Source: Paenibacillus cymbidii (GTDB taxonomy: Bacteria > Bacillota > Bacilli > Paenibacillales > NBRC-103111). Taken from it: a stretch of 64,000 nt of DNA. Made by a program: the position numbers and the translations under genes. The notes beneath the pieces are model-generated. The model saw nothing but the letters and a program-made list of their open reading frames with translations, was not told the DNA's origin and did no database searches. This document shows, piece after piece, positions 15,503 to 24,143 of this stretch. The stretch is from contig NZ_SHLX01000037.1 of the NCBI RefSeq assembly GCF_004764705.1, positions 16,572 through 80,571 on the forward strand, written 5' to 3'. Numbering within the stretch: the first letter of the stretch is position 1; each line of letters opens with the position of its first letter.

Positions 15503-16962
15503 AACCCGAACAATCGCTCATTTTCGAGCTGAGCAAGCCGGGCCGCGTCGCTTATTCGCTGCCCGCATGCGACGTGCCGGATGACGCGCCGCTATCCGAG
15601 CTGGTGCCGCAAGAGCTGCTGCGCAGCGAACCGGCGGCGCTGCCGGAGGTGTACGAAGTCGACGTCATCCGCCACTATACCGCGCTGTCGCGGCGCAACT
15701 TCGGCGTCGACAACGGCTTTTACCCGCTCGGCTCGTGCACGATGAAATACAACCCGAAAATCAACGAAGACGTCGCCCGCCTGCCCGGCTTCGCGCGCAT
15801 CCATCCGTATCAGCCGGAAGCGAGCATTCAGGGCGCGCTGGAGCTGCTGTACACGCTGCAGCAGGACCTCGCCGCGATTACCGGCATGGACGAGGTGACG
15901 CTGCAGCCCGCCGCCGGCGCGCACGGCGAATGGACCGGGCTGATGATGATCCGCGCCTACCACGAAAGCCGCGACGAACGGCGGACCAAAGTGATCGTGC
16001 CCGATTCGTCGCACGGCACGAATCCGGCCAGCGCTACGGTCGCCGGCTTCGAAACGGTCACGATCCGCTCCGACGAGCGCGGCATGGTCGACCTTGACGC
16101 GCTTCGCGACGCCGTCGGGCACGACACCGCCGCGCTCATGCTGACGAACCCGAGCACGCTCGGCCTGTTCGAGCGCGACATCGTCGCCATCGCCCGGATC
16201 GTGCACGAAGCGGGCGGATTGCTCTATTACGACGGCGCCAATTCGAACGCCATCATGGGCATCACGCGCCCCGGCGACATGGGCTTCGACGTCGTGCATC
16301 TCAACCTGCACAAAACGATGAGCACGCCGCACGGCGGCGGCGGCCCCGGCGCCGGCCCGGTAGGGGTGCGCAGCCGGCTCGCGCCGTTCCTGCCGAAACC
16401 GCTTGTGGCTAGGCGCGAGGATGGCTCGTATTATTTGGACGGCGACCGGCCGCAGTCGATCGGGCGGGTCAAGGCGTATTACGGCAACTTCGGCATCCTC
16501 GTGCGCGCCTATGCCTACATCCGCACGTACGGGCCGGAAGGGCTGCGCCGCGTATCCGAAACGGCCGTGCTGAACGCCAACTATATGCGGGTGCGGCTGG
16601 AACCGTACTACGAAGCGCCGTATCCCGGCATCTGCAAGCACGAATTCGTGCTGTCCGGCCGCAAGCTGGCGGCGGAGCACGGCGTGCGCACGCTCGACGT
16701 CGCCAAGCGGCTGCTCGACTTCGGCTACCACCCGCCGACGATTTATTTTCCGCTCAACGTCGAGGAGTGCCTGATGATCGAACCGACGGAAACGGAAAGC
16801 AAAGAAACGATGGACGCGTTCGTCGACACAATGATCCGCATCGCCGAAGAAGCGGCGCGCGAACCCGAGCTGCTGCTGAACGCGCCGTACGATACGGCGG
16901 TTCGCCGCCTCGACGAAGCGACGGCGGCGCGCAAGCCGGTGCTGAACTGCTCGTGCGGGTAG
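15499..16962 (+). CDS. gcvPB: Glycine dehydrogenase (decarboxylating) subunit 2
   Basis: 487-aa catalytic half of the P protein. The PLP-binding lysine is K272 in VHLNLHKTMSTPHGGGGPG, and the glycine-rich PAAGAHGEWTG and DSSHGTNPASA segments are conserved. The start is GTG at 15499, sharing bases with the gcvPA stop (GTGA). It is the last gene of the operon and is followed by a hairpin terminator. The lipoamide dehydrogenase needed to complete the cycle is not in the window. Confidence 0.97.
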   Translation: MKPEQSLIFELSKPGRVAYSLPACDVPDDAPLSELVPQELLRSEPAALPEVYEVDVIRHYTALSRRNFGVDNGFYPLGSCTMKYNPKINEDVARLPGFARIHPYQPEASIQGALELLYTLQQDLAAITGMDEVTLQPAAGAHGEWTGLMMIRAYHESRDERRTKVIVPDSSHGTNPASATVAGFETVTIRSDERGMVDLDALRDAVGHDTAALMLTNPSTLGLFERDIVAIARIVHEAGGLLYYDGANSNAIMGITRPGDMGFDVVHLNLHKTMSTPHGGGGPGAGPVGVRSRLAPFLPKPLVARREDGSYYLDGDRPQSIGRVKAYYGNFGILVRAYAYIRTYGPEGLRRVSETAVLNANYMRVRLEPYYEAPYPGICKHEFVLSGRKLAAEHGVRTLDVAKRLLDFGYHPPTIYFPLNVEECLMIEPTETESKETMDAFVDTMIRIAEEAAREPELLLNAPYDTAVRRLDEATAARKPVLNCSCG

Positions 16963-17020
16963 CGCGTTCCAGCCGCTGACGACTGTACCGGGCTTATGCC
17001 CCTCATATGCCGCAACAAAC

Positions 17021-17049
17021 AACCCGCAGCGATCTCCTGCGGGTTATTA
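17021..17049. terminator. Terminator between convergent gcvPB and the CotS-like gene
   Basis: AACCCGCAG (17021-17029) pairs with CTGCGGGTT (17037-17045), followed by ATTAAT. It has A/T flanks on both sides and can serve both converging transcripts. Confidence 0.75.
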
Positions 17050-17058
17050 ATCGTTTTA

Positions 17059-18060
17059 TCACCTGGAATGCTTCGTGGCATAATTATCGAGCTTTTGCAG
17101 AAACGGACCGATCCTCCTTTCGGATGACAGCGCCCACCGCAGCCCTTTCTCCGTCAAGGGAAATCTATTAAAGGAGGACAACACCAGATAGGAACTAAGC
17201 GGGAACCGCAACCAGGTACGGATTAACTTATAATCGGTTTTATTCAGTTTTGCGATGCGACGGTAACCGTTTAAAATCGCCTCGGCGATCTTGAAATTCC
17301 ACTTGTGGTCTTTGCATGAATTGTAAATGATCCGGTACAAATCATACGCGCGCAAATCCACATGCAGCGTTTCGAAGTCAAGGAGGTTGGTTCCTTTGGC
17401 GTTCATGATAAAATTGCTCGGCCCTCCGTCGCCGTGGCACAACACGCCGTGCGCCCGCGGACGCTTGCGGTACGAGAAGTATCCGCTGCTCCGCAGCAGC
17501 GCTCTCGCCTTGCTTGCGTACCGTAACATTTCCGGCCCATGGCGCCGGATGAAAACGGCAATCGCCGTATTGCCGTAGCCTTTCCTGTTCGCTTGGGCAA
17601 TTTTTTTTTGCATATACCGCTGTCGTACCTGAAGCGTTCGGGGCCATGTATCAATCTGGCTATAGGAGAAATATCCCTTAAGCCCGTTGTGACCGGCCTT
17701 ATGAAGCCGGCCCAGGGCGATGCCGCATGCCCGCATGTCGCCTAAAGAGCGAGGGGAAGGCAATCTCCCGGCAAGCCAGGGAGTCAACACATATAGCTCG
17801 TTTTTAGAGGAAACGGCATAAAGTTTAGCCCCTGCCGGCGTTTGCGGATTGCGCCAGACAAGGCGAAGCCCCTTATTGTTGCTGCGCAGCAGCATACGGT
17901 CGATCCACTTCAGCCGCGCAAGCGGCTTTGGCATTCGTTTCAGGCTGTAGCTTTGCCCATTTCGGGCGATAACCCGGAATATCCCTTTCCGGATTTGTTT
18001 ATGGCCCACAACCTTAATCCCAAACTGTTTGGCGATATTGGAAACCGATTGTTCACTCAT
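17059..18060 (-). CDS. CotS-family spore coat protein (kinase-like fold)
   Basis: 333-aa member of the CotS/YtaA family, spore-coat proteins with an aminoglycoside-phosphotransferase-like fold. The catalytic-loop equivalent HGDGGPSNFIM and the metal-site LLDFETLHVDLRAYDL are both present, so phosphotransfer is possible, although activity is not established for CotS. It also has LYVLTPWLAGR (hinge) and GIALGRLHKAGH. Its start overlaps the stop of the upstream glycosyltransferase gene by four bases (ATGA), the same pairing seen for cotSA-cotS in Bacillus. It likely acts in the mother cell during coat assembly; no sigma-E/K promoter was identified with confidence. Confidence 0.85.
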   Translation of the reverse strand: MSEQSVSNIAKQFGIKVVGHKQIRKGIFRVIARNGQSYSLKRMPKPLARLKWIDRMLLRSNNKGLRLVWRNPQTPAGAKLYAVSSKNELYVLTPWLAGRLPSPRSLGDMRACGIALGRLHKAGHNGLKGYFSYSQIDTWPRTLQVRQRYMQKKIAQANRKGYGNTAIAVFIRRHGPEMLRYASKARALLRSSGYFSYRKRPRAHGVLCHGDGGPSNFIMNAKGTNLLDFETLHVDLRAYDLYRIIYNSCKDHKWNFKIAEAILNGYRRIAKLNKTDYKLIRTWLRFPLSSYLVLSSFNRFPLTEKGLRWALSSERRIGPFLQKLDNYATKHSR

Positions 18061-19187
18061 GGCGTTCTTGCTTTCTTCAAGTCAAAAAACAACGACTTGT
18101 AGCGCAGGGCGACTTTTCGCCATCTATAGCGGGCAGCGACAGCTTTTGCATAAAGCCGCCTTCTCTTCGTAGCTTCCTTGTTTCCCCACGCAGCGGCAAT
18201 GGCCCGGGCGATGGATTCTCCGTTTACGGAACGGATAACTTGCGCATTCCGGTTATTGACAAACTCCCTTAGTCCGCCCGACAAGGTCGATACCAGCGGC
18301 ACTCCGTTCGCCATCGCCTCCAGCGCCACAAGACAAAACGATTCTTTTCCGCTCGGCACGATCACGGCGCCATAGGATGCGTACATTCGTTGAATCGCAT
18401 GATGCGGGCGGCTGCCCGTCCAGCGGATGCGTTCCGAAACGCCGAGCTGCTTTGCAAAGGAGCGCAAGTGGTTCATATATCTGTCGCTCCCGCTGCCCAC
18501 AACGGTTAACCGAACATTTTTGCGCGAACGGGATAATATAGCGACGGCTTTGATTAAAGGCTTGATGCCTTTGGACGGAATAAGTCTGCCCACGAAGAGT
18601 AAATGCTCGGGTGTACCGCCCGTGTGCCTTGAAACGGCATTCACTCCGTGCGGAATGACGGCAATACGGCCTCGTACGCCGCCATATAACCGACTGGTCG
18701 CTGCCGCTTGCCACCTGCTTGGAACGACGATCCTCCTCGCTTGGCGAATTAATCGGGCCTGATTTTTTCCGTGCGGCGAACGAATCCCTGCTGAAACGTT
18801 TGAATGGCAAGTATAAACGATGGCGACGCGAAATTTGTTCCCGGCTGCTGCCGCCGCATCGGCAAATTCCGTGCTATGGATATGGATCAGGTCCGGTTTT
18901 CCCAAGCCTGCGGCAGCAGCCGCCCGTAAAACGGCATTTGCCTTGAAAGCGCGTGCGGAATGCCTGAATGGAGGCGCCTTTTTCGGTATCCTTACGATAT
19001 GCATATTGCCTCCCGGTTTCGAGACAACAAGTTTGCCGGAGCTGCCGGAACACAGGACCTTGATCTTCACACCGGTCTTGCTCAGCATTTGGCTCAGATA
19101 GGTTGCAACAATTCCCAATCCGCCGACAATATTCGGTTGAAATTCGTTCGTCATGACCCAAACTTTCAGGCTGTTGTCGCTTCCCAT
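18057..19187 (-). CDS. Glycosyltransferase family 4 (CotSA-like)
   Basis: 376-aa GT4 glycosyltransferase with the GT-B fold. The N-terminal acceptor half begins VWVMTNEFQPNIVGGLGIVATYLSQ. The nucleotide-sugar half has LLFVGRLIPSKGIKPLIKAV, RIRWTGSRPHHAIQRMYASYGAVIVPSGKESFCLVALEAMANGVP, where the E(x7)E motif appears as ESFCLVALE. The ATG at 19187 is chosen because AAGGAGG is six bases upstream; an ATG at 19193 would touch the site. It is coupled to the downstream CotS gene and divergent from a second glycosyltransferase, which suggests a spore-coat glycosylation or saccharide function. Confidence 0.88.
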   Translation of the reverse strand: MGSDNSLKVWVMTNEFQPNIVGGLGIVATYLSQMLSKTGVKIKVLCSGSSGKLVVSKPGGNMHIVRIPKKAPPFRHSARAFKANAVLRAAAAAGLGKPDLIHIHSTEFADAAAAAGNKFRVAIVYTCHSNVSAGIRSPHGKNQARLIRQARRIVVPSRWQAAATSRLYGGVRGRIAVIPHGVNAVSRHTGGTPEHLLFVGRLIPSKGIKPLIKAVAILSRSRKNVRLTVVGSGSDRYMNHLRSFAKQLGVSERIRWTGSRPHHAIQRMYASYGAVIVPSGKESFCLVALEAMANGVPLVSTLSGGLREFVNNRNAQVIRSVNGESIARAIAAAWGNKEATKRRRLYAKAVAARYRWRKVALRYKSLFFDLKKARTP

Positions 19188-19351
19188 GAGCATCCTCCTT
19201 ATACCGCTTCCGAATATATTTATGTAGCGGCGAAGCGAAAGGTACGACGATAATGGGGCGGAAATAATACCGTCGTTGGTCCCAAAAAAGATTGACGGTC
19301 ATACTCTATAATGTCGGAGCTGAATAACGAATTTGCGGGAGGTTGCCGGTC

Positions 19352-20491
19352 TTGAGAAGTGTACTGATCATGGTTAAAAACTTGTGGTCGGGAGGCGGAA
19401 CGGAAACTTACATATTGACATTGGCGCAATCCTTGCAAAAACGTGGATATCGGGTAGGGATTTATACGTCGGGCGGAACATGGCTGACATTTTTTCGCCA
19501 AAAGGGGATACGGCTTCACATTGCGTCTTCGTACATGGATTCTCAGGAATTGTTGAAAAAATTGATGTCATTATACCAGGTCTTGCATGCCAATGATCAA
19601 TACAGCATTTCGCTTCTGGAAACGTTGCGCCCCCTCTCGAATAAGGTCATTGTAACCATTCATGGGAAATATTTTAAACCCGATGCTGTCAGAAAAGCGA
19701 GCGGGATAGCGGATGCCGTCATTGCGGTTTCGCTGCCCATCTATCATTACGCCGTACGCTGCGGCGCAAAGCCGGCGAAGACACGCCTCATTCCCAATGG
19801 GATCGCCATTGAAACCTTTCGGCCAAAGGGGACGAAATCGTTTCGCAAAAAATACAACTTCCCTCCCCGTGCTTCCGTCATCGGCTATGCCGGCCGATTT
19901 ACGTCGCAGAAATTGCCGCTGGGCCGGCGCATCTCCCGATTGCTGCGATCGTTTAAGGCCAGGAAATCGAATATACGCGTGATGATTGCAGGAAGGCATG
20001 CCAAAAAATATGTTCAAGCAACCGGCCGATACGTTGTAGCCGGGCTTGTTTCGAATATGAGCGATTTTTATCGATCGTGCGATGTTGTGGTCGGAACCGG
20101 TCGGGTCGCATTGGAGGCGATAGCTTGCGGTAAACCGGTCCTCGCGGTCGGAAACCGCGGATATATCGGACCTGTGACCGTAAAAAACTTTCGCTATGCC
20201 TGGAGAAGCAATTTCGGGGATCATCAAGCAAAACGAGTGAAATGGACGGACAGGCAATTCATAAACGACTTGAATAACATATTGCTATTGAAAAAAAACG
20301 TCGTCAAGATACGAACGTTTCAAGTCCGGAAACGGATGATCCGTAAGCTTTCAAGCCGTATCATGATCGAGAAGATCGCCCGCTTGTATCAAAAAAACAC
20401 CGCTACGATCAGCGAAGTGAACGTGGGGGCCGATCAAGCTCCCGATCCAATTGCTTATGCCGATCAAACTCCCGACCTCCCCCAAAATTAG
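19352..20491 (+). CDS. Glycosyltransferase family 4
   Basis: 379-aa GT-B glycosyltransferase. It begins LRSVLIMVKNLWSGGGTETYILTLAQSLQKRGY, has a donor half with SVIGYAGRFTSQKLPLGRRI and IAGRHAKKY, and ends with a weak E(x7)E region (GTGRVALEAIACGKPVLAVGNRG). The start is TTG at 19352 with GGGAGG upstream; a TTG nine bases earlier is too near the site. The stop codon TAG lies inside an A-type hairpin of the half quad-hairpin element at 20487, so the last residues may have been altered by that insertion. The gene is divergent from the CotSA/CotS pair. Confidence 0.85.
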   Translation: MRSVLIMVKNLWSGGGTETYILTLAQSLQKRGYRVGIYTSGGTWLTFFRQKGIRLHIASSYMDSQELLKKLMSLYQVLHANDQYSISLLETLRPLSNKVIVTIHGKYFKPDAVRKASGIADAVIAVSLPIYHYAVRCGAKPAKTRLIPNGIAIETFRPKGTKSFRKKYNFPPRASVIGYAGRFTSQKLPLGRRISRLLRSFKARKSNIRVMIAGRHAKKYVQATGRYVVAGLVSNMSDFYRSCDVVVGTGRVALEAIACGKPVLAVGNRGYIGPVTVKNFRYAWRSNFGDHQAKRVKWTDRQFINDLNNILLLKKNVVKIRTFQVRKRMIRKLSSRIMIEKIARLYQKNTATISEVNVGADQAPDPIAYADQTPDLPQN

Positions 20492-20563
20492 CCCATAAAA
20501 AATGGCTTATTCGTCCCATTTCGCCCGTCTCGTCAAGAATAACCAGCGAAAACACTGGCTGTT
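20487..20563. repeat. Half quad-hairpin element (A and B units)
   Basis: A hairpin at 20487-20511 and B hairpin at 20538-20563; centres are 51.5 bp apart as in the full elements. The expected B' near 20600-20625 and A' are absent, and the B stem has mismatches, so this is a decayed or truncated copy. The A unit supplies the stop codon of the preceding glycosyltransferase gene. Confidence 0.8.
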
Positions 20564-20937
20564 CTGACCCAATCGCCCCGAATTCGCACAACACACCCGC
20601 CAACTGCAATTTGACTTTCCGCCGCGTCCGGAAGCCGCTCCAGCTTATGTGGTAAACAAAGGATAATCCAGGTCATGAGATGACTCTATCTTGAGGATCG
20701 GGTCGGTTGCTACAATAAGTGCTGCACACACTGTATACAACGTGTGCGATGCGGAAAGGAGCGATGCCCGGTTCCGGCATTCCCTGGAGCGTTCGACCTG
20801 CGCCTGTTTTCAGCGCGACATGCGGCCGATTCCACGGCATCCGGACAACACGTCAGCAAGCGAGGCACCGGCAAACGATTCACGCCGGATGGAATACGAC
20901 CGTCCGCGACGCGGCGAATTCGAACAGGAGGTAGGTT
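20564..20937. other. Non-coding leader before the secreted glycoside hydrolase
   Basis: No gene is seen. It contains an inverted repeat GCACAC...GTGTGC near 20728-20751 around TGTATACA, a possible regulator site, and ends with AGGAGGTAGGTT before the ATG at 20938. A clear promoter could not be assigned. Confidence 0.4.
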
Positions 20938-23900
20938 ATGAACAGAAAGATGGCATTATGGGCAGGCTGCTTCGTTTTTTTCGCTTGTTTCGGCGTTATG
21001 CTGGCAACCGGCGGCAACTCCGTCTACGCCAGCCCGGTCAAAATTACGCTGTCCCCTTCGATGGTCACGAATACGTCGGCGCTGGGCGATCCGACGCTGC
21101 TCGTCGACGAACAAACGACAGCCGGCGATCCGGCGGGCGGCAGCGGCGGCAATCCGACGAACGGCTGGCACGGCGGATGGAATACAGCCGATTATCCGCT
21201 CACCGCCTATATCGATCTTGGCCAATACTACGACTTGACCGACATTTATTTGTACGATTCGACCGGCACCGGCAGCTTCACCGTTTCGTCCGGTTCGCCG
21301 GGCAGCTGGACGCAGCTGTTTGTCGATTCGCTGAATACCTACAACCATTGGAGCGCGCACTCCGTTTCGGCCACGACCCGCTATATCGGCGTCGCGATGG
21401 GAACGCCGAACTCCTGGGTAAGAGAACTCGTCGTTTACGGCACGCCGAGCGGCGATACGACACCGCCGGCGGCGGTCTCCGACCTGGCAGCGGCTTCGTC
21501 GACGGCGAGCACAGTTACGCTGACGTGGACGGCGCCCGGCGACGACAACAATACCGGCACCGCGGCCTCGTACGACGTCCGCTACAGCACGTCGCCGATC
21601 AACGCCGGCAACTGGGCGAGCGCTGCGCAGGCAACCGGCGAGCCGACGCCCGCTGCCGCCGGTACGGGGCAAACGATGACAGTCGGCGGTCTGGTGTCCG
21701 GCACGACGTATTATTTTGCGATCAAAACCGCGGACGAGGTGCCGAACGTTTCGGCGATTTCTACGTTGACCGCCAGCATCGCCACGGGCGCAGACACAAT
21801 CGCGCCGGCGACCGTGACGAACCTGCAGGTCGTCTCCGTCACGTCGACCACCGCCCGGCTGAAATGGACGGCGCCGGGTGACGACAATACCCTCGGCACG
21901 GCGACATCGTACGATTTGCGCTACAATACGGTTCCGATTACGGCAGGCAACTGGGGTTCTTCGAAGCAAGCCAGCTTCGAGCCGGCGCCGCAAGCGGCCG
22001 GATCGGACGACTATGCGACGGTGTATGGACTGAACACAAGCACGCTTTACTATTTTGCGCTGAAGACGACGGACAAGGCATCCAACATATCCGCCCTGTC
22101 GACCGGCACGGTCAGCTATACGACGCTGGCCGCCACATCGGGCACCGCCATTCCGCTCAATCCGTCGATGGTGATCAACGAAACGGCAAGAGGCGACGCA
22201 GGCATGCTTGTCGACGAGCAGTCCGACCCGCGCGGCGGCACGCCGACAACGCCGACCAGCATTTGGGATTACGGCAGCGGCACGTTTTATTTGCCGATAT
22301 CGGCTGTCATCGATTTGGGCGCGGAATACGCGCTGACGGATATCTATTATTTTGACGGCGTGGGCGGCGGTTCTTCGGGCTTTACCTTCTCCAGCGGCTC
22401 GCCCCTCGGCTGGACTGCGCAATTCTCGGATGCGCTGAACCAGACGAACAAGTGGGTCGGGCGTCCGTTTAACGTCACAACCCGGTACGTGCAAATTTAT
22501 ACTGGCGTTTCCAGTCAGAAGGTGGGCGAAATCGTGCTCTACGGTACGCCGGTCGGCACGCCTGCCGCCCCGCCGACACCCGTCCCGCACACAAAACCGA
22601 CGATGAACGAGTTGATGGGAGTCAATACATTCTATGGCGACCCCGTCGACAAGATGGCCGTTGTCAACAATGTGCGCGAGTACCACAACTGGGTGTGGGA
22701 CGAAGGAGCGCTTTCGTTCGGCACGCTCCAAACCGGGTACGCCGGTCAATATCCAAACAACCTCAACAAGTTCAATGGCAGCTATTCCACCGATAGCGAA
22801 ATTGCCAGGAACTTCGACGACTTCTACGACAGCATCGACAGCGCAGGCTTGCAGACGCTCCCGGCCATACAGGCAAGCGTCAGCTGGCTGACGACGGCAT
22901 TGTGGGACAAGCCGGTCTCGACCGGTGAAAGCGCGACAAGTCCGGCGTCCTATGCCGAACACGCAGACCATATGTTCCAGTATGCGGCACGGTATGGCAG
23001 CACGGCGGTGGCCGACAACAAGCTGAAGCTTGCGGCGGATCAGCCGCGCAGCACCGGAATGAACCTGCTGTCCTATATCGAAAACGCCAACGAGCCGGAC
23101 AAATGGTGGCAGAACCGTTCGGGTTACTTTACCCCGTACGAATTCGCCGCGATGACGAGCGCCGATTACGATGGCCATCAAGGCGCAATGGGCAACACGG
23201 TCGGCGTTAAAAATGCCGATCCGAACATGAAGATGGTCATGGGCGGACTGGCCAATACGAATGTGGATTACATCAAGGCGATGAAATTTTGGTCCGACGT
23301 CAATCGCGGCGGCAGCATCCCGTTCGACGTCATCAACGTGCATCATTACAGCAATGTCACGGTGTCTGGCGTCACCGTCGGCATCAGCCCGGAAGACGAC
23401 CATCTGAAGGATCAGTTGAAGAGTCTGGTCGATTACCGCGATCAATATATGCACGACCAGGAGGTATGGCTGACCGAGTTCGGCTACGATACGCATCCGG
23501 CCTCGGTGCAGCGGGCGCCGGCAATCGCACCCAAATCGCAGCAAGACGTGCAGGCGGACTGGCTCGTCCGTTCTTATCTGGCAGCCGCGGCAGCGGGGCT
23601 CGACCGCGCCTATGCGTATTATTTGACCGATGTGAACAGCAGCGACTCGACAAAATACAGATCGAGCGGCCTTATCGGCCAACGGGGCGACTGGACGCCG
23701 AAAGTGTCGTGGTACTATGTGTACACGCTGCGCAATACGCTCGGCAACATGCGCTATCTGGCCGAGCAAAGCTCGGGCAACAGCAATGTGCTCGTCTACA
23801 AGTTCAAGAACGCAACCGGCACCGGCGGCGCTTATGTCGTCTGGTGCAAAACAAGCAACAACACGACGGTGCCGGGTTATTCCTTGTCGCTGGCCGGCAG

Positions 23901-24039
23901 CCCGACAACGGCTTCGCAGGTGACGCTGGCGAACGGCGACACGGACGGCGTCACGTCGGCGCTGACGATTGCCGGCGGCAGCGTAACGGTGAACGTCGGC
24001 GAAACGCCGATCTTCGTGCTCGTTAACGACATGCCGTAA
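20938..24039 (+). CDS. Secreted multidomain glycoside hydrolase (clan GH-A type)
   Basis: 1033-aa secreted enzyme. The signal peptide ends near VYAS. Domains in order: a discoidin/F5-8-like module (about 35-170, SPSMVTNTSALGDPTLLVDEQ), two fibronectin type III domains (about 175-280 and 285-395, both starting DTxxPAxVxxL and containing LTWTAPGDDNNTGT or KWTAPGDDNTLGT), a second discoidin-like module homologous to the first (about 400-545), a Pro-rich linker, and a TIM-barrel catalytic domain from about 560. The acid/base is probably E719 in ENANEPDKWW and the nucleophile E847 in WLTEFGYDTHP, the usual GH-A pair, so a retaining mechanism is expected. The GH family and substrate cannot be fixed. 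AGGAGG precedes the start. It probably degrades an extracellular polysaccharide whose products feed the adjacent uptake genes. Confidence 0.85.
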   Translation: MNRKMALWAGCFVFFACFGVMLATGGNSVYASPVKITLSPSMVTNTSALGDPTLLVDEQTTAGDPAGGSGGNPTNGWHGGWNTADYPLTAYIDLGQYYDLTDIYLYDSTGTGSFTVSSGSPGSWTQLFVDSLNTYNHWSAHSVSATTRYIGVAMGTPNSWVRELVVYGTPSGDTTPPAAVSDLAAASSTASTVTLTWTAPGDDNNTGTAASYDVRYSTSPINAGNWASAAQATGEPTPAAAGTGQTMTVGGLVSGTTYYFAIKTADEVPNVSAISTLTASIATGADTIAPATVTNLQVVSVTSTTARLKWTAPGDDNTLGTATSYDLRYNTVPITAGNWGSSKQASFEPAPQAAGSDDYATVYGLNTSTLYYFALKTTDKASNISALSTGTVSYTTLAATSGTAIPLNPSMVINETARGDAGMLVDEQSDPRGGTPTTPTSIWDYGSGTFYLPISAVIDLGAEYALTDIYYFDGVGGGSSGFTFSSGSPLGWTAQFSDALNQTNKWVGRPFNVTTRYVQIYTGVSSQKVGEIVLYGTPVGTPAAPPTPVPHTKPTMNELMGVNTFYGDPVDKMAVVNNVREYHNWVWDEGALSFGTLQTGYAGQYPNNLNKFNGSYSTDSEIARNFDDFYDSIDSAGLQTLPAIQASVSWLTTALWDKPVSTGESATSPASYAEHADHMFQYAARYGSTAVADNKLKLAADQPRSTGMNLLSYIENANEPDKWWQNRSGYFTPYEFAAMTSADYDGHQGAMGNTVGVKNADPNMKMVMGGLANTNVDYIKAMKFWSDVNRGGSIPFDVINVHHYSNVTVSGVTVGISPEDDHLKDQLKSLVDYRDQYMHDQEVWLTEFGYDTHPASVQRAPAIAPKSQQDVQADWLVRSYLAAAAAGLDRAYAYYLTDVNSSDSTKYRSSGLIGQRGDWTPKVSWYYVYTLRNTLGNMRYLAEQSSGNSNVLVYKFKNATGTGGAYVVWCKTSNNTTVPGYSLSLAGSPTTASQVTLANGDTDGVTSALTIAGGSVTVNVGETPIFVLVNDMP

Positions 24040-24061
24040 CGTCTTTTTTCCGCAAGCAAAA

Positions 24062-24109
24062 AAGAAGGCGACCGGACGCCCCTAGCGCGTACGTTCGCCT
24101 TCTCTTTTT
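24062..24109. terminator. Bidirectional terminator between convergent genes
   Basis: GAAGGCGA (24064-24071) pairs with TCGCCTTC (24095-24102), with an A run before and CTTTTT after, between the convergent glycoside hydrolase and solute-binding protein genes. Confidence 0.75.
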
Positions 24110-24143
24110 GTATCGCCGTTTTATTCGTCTGCTTTACTTCGCT

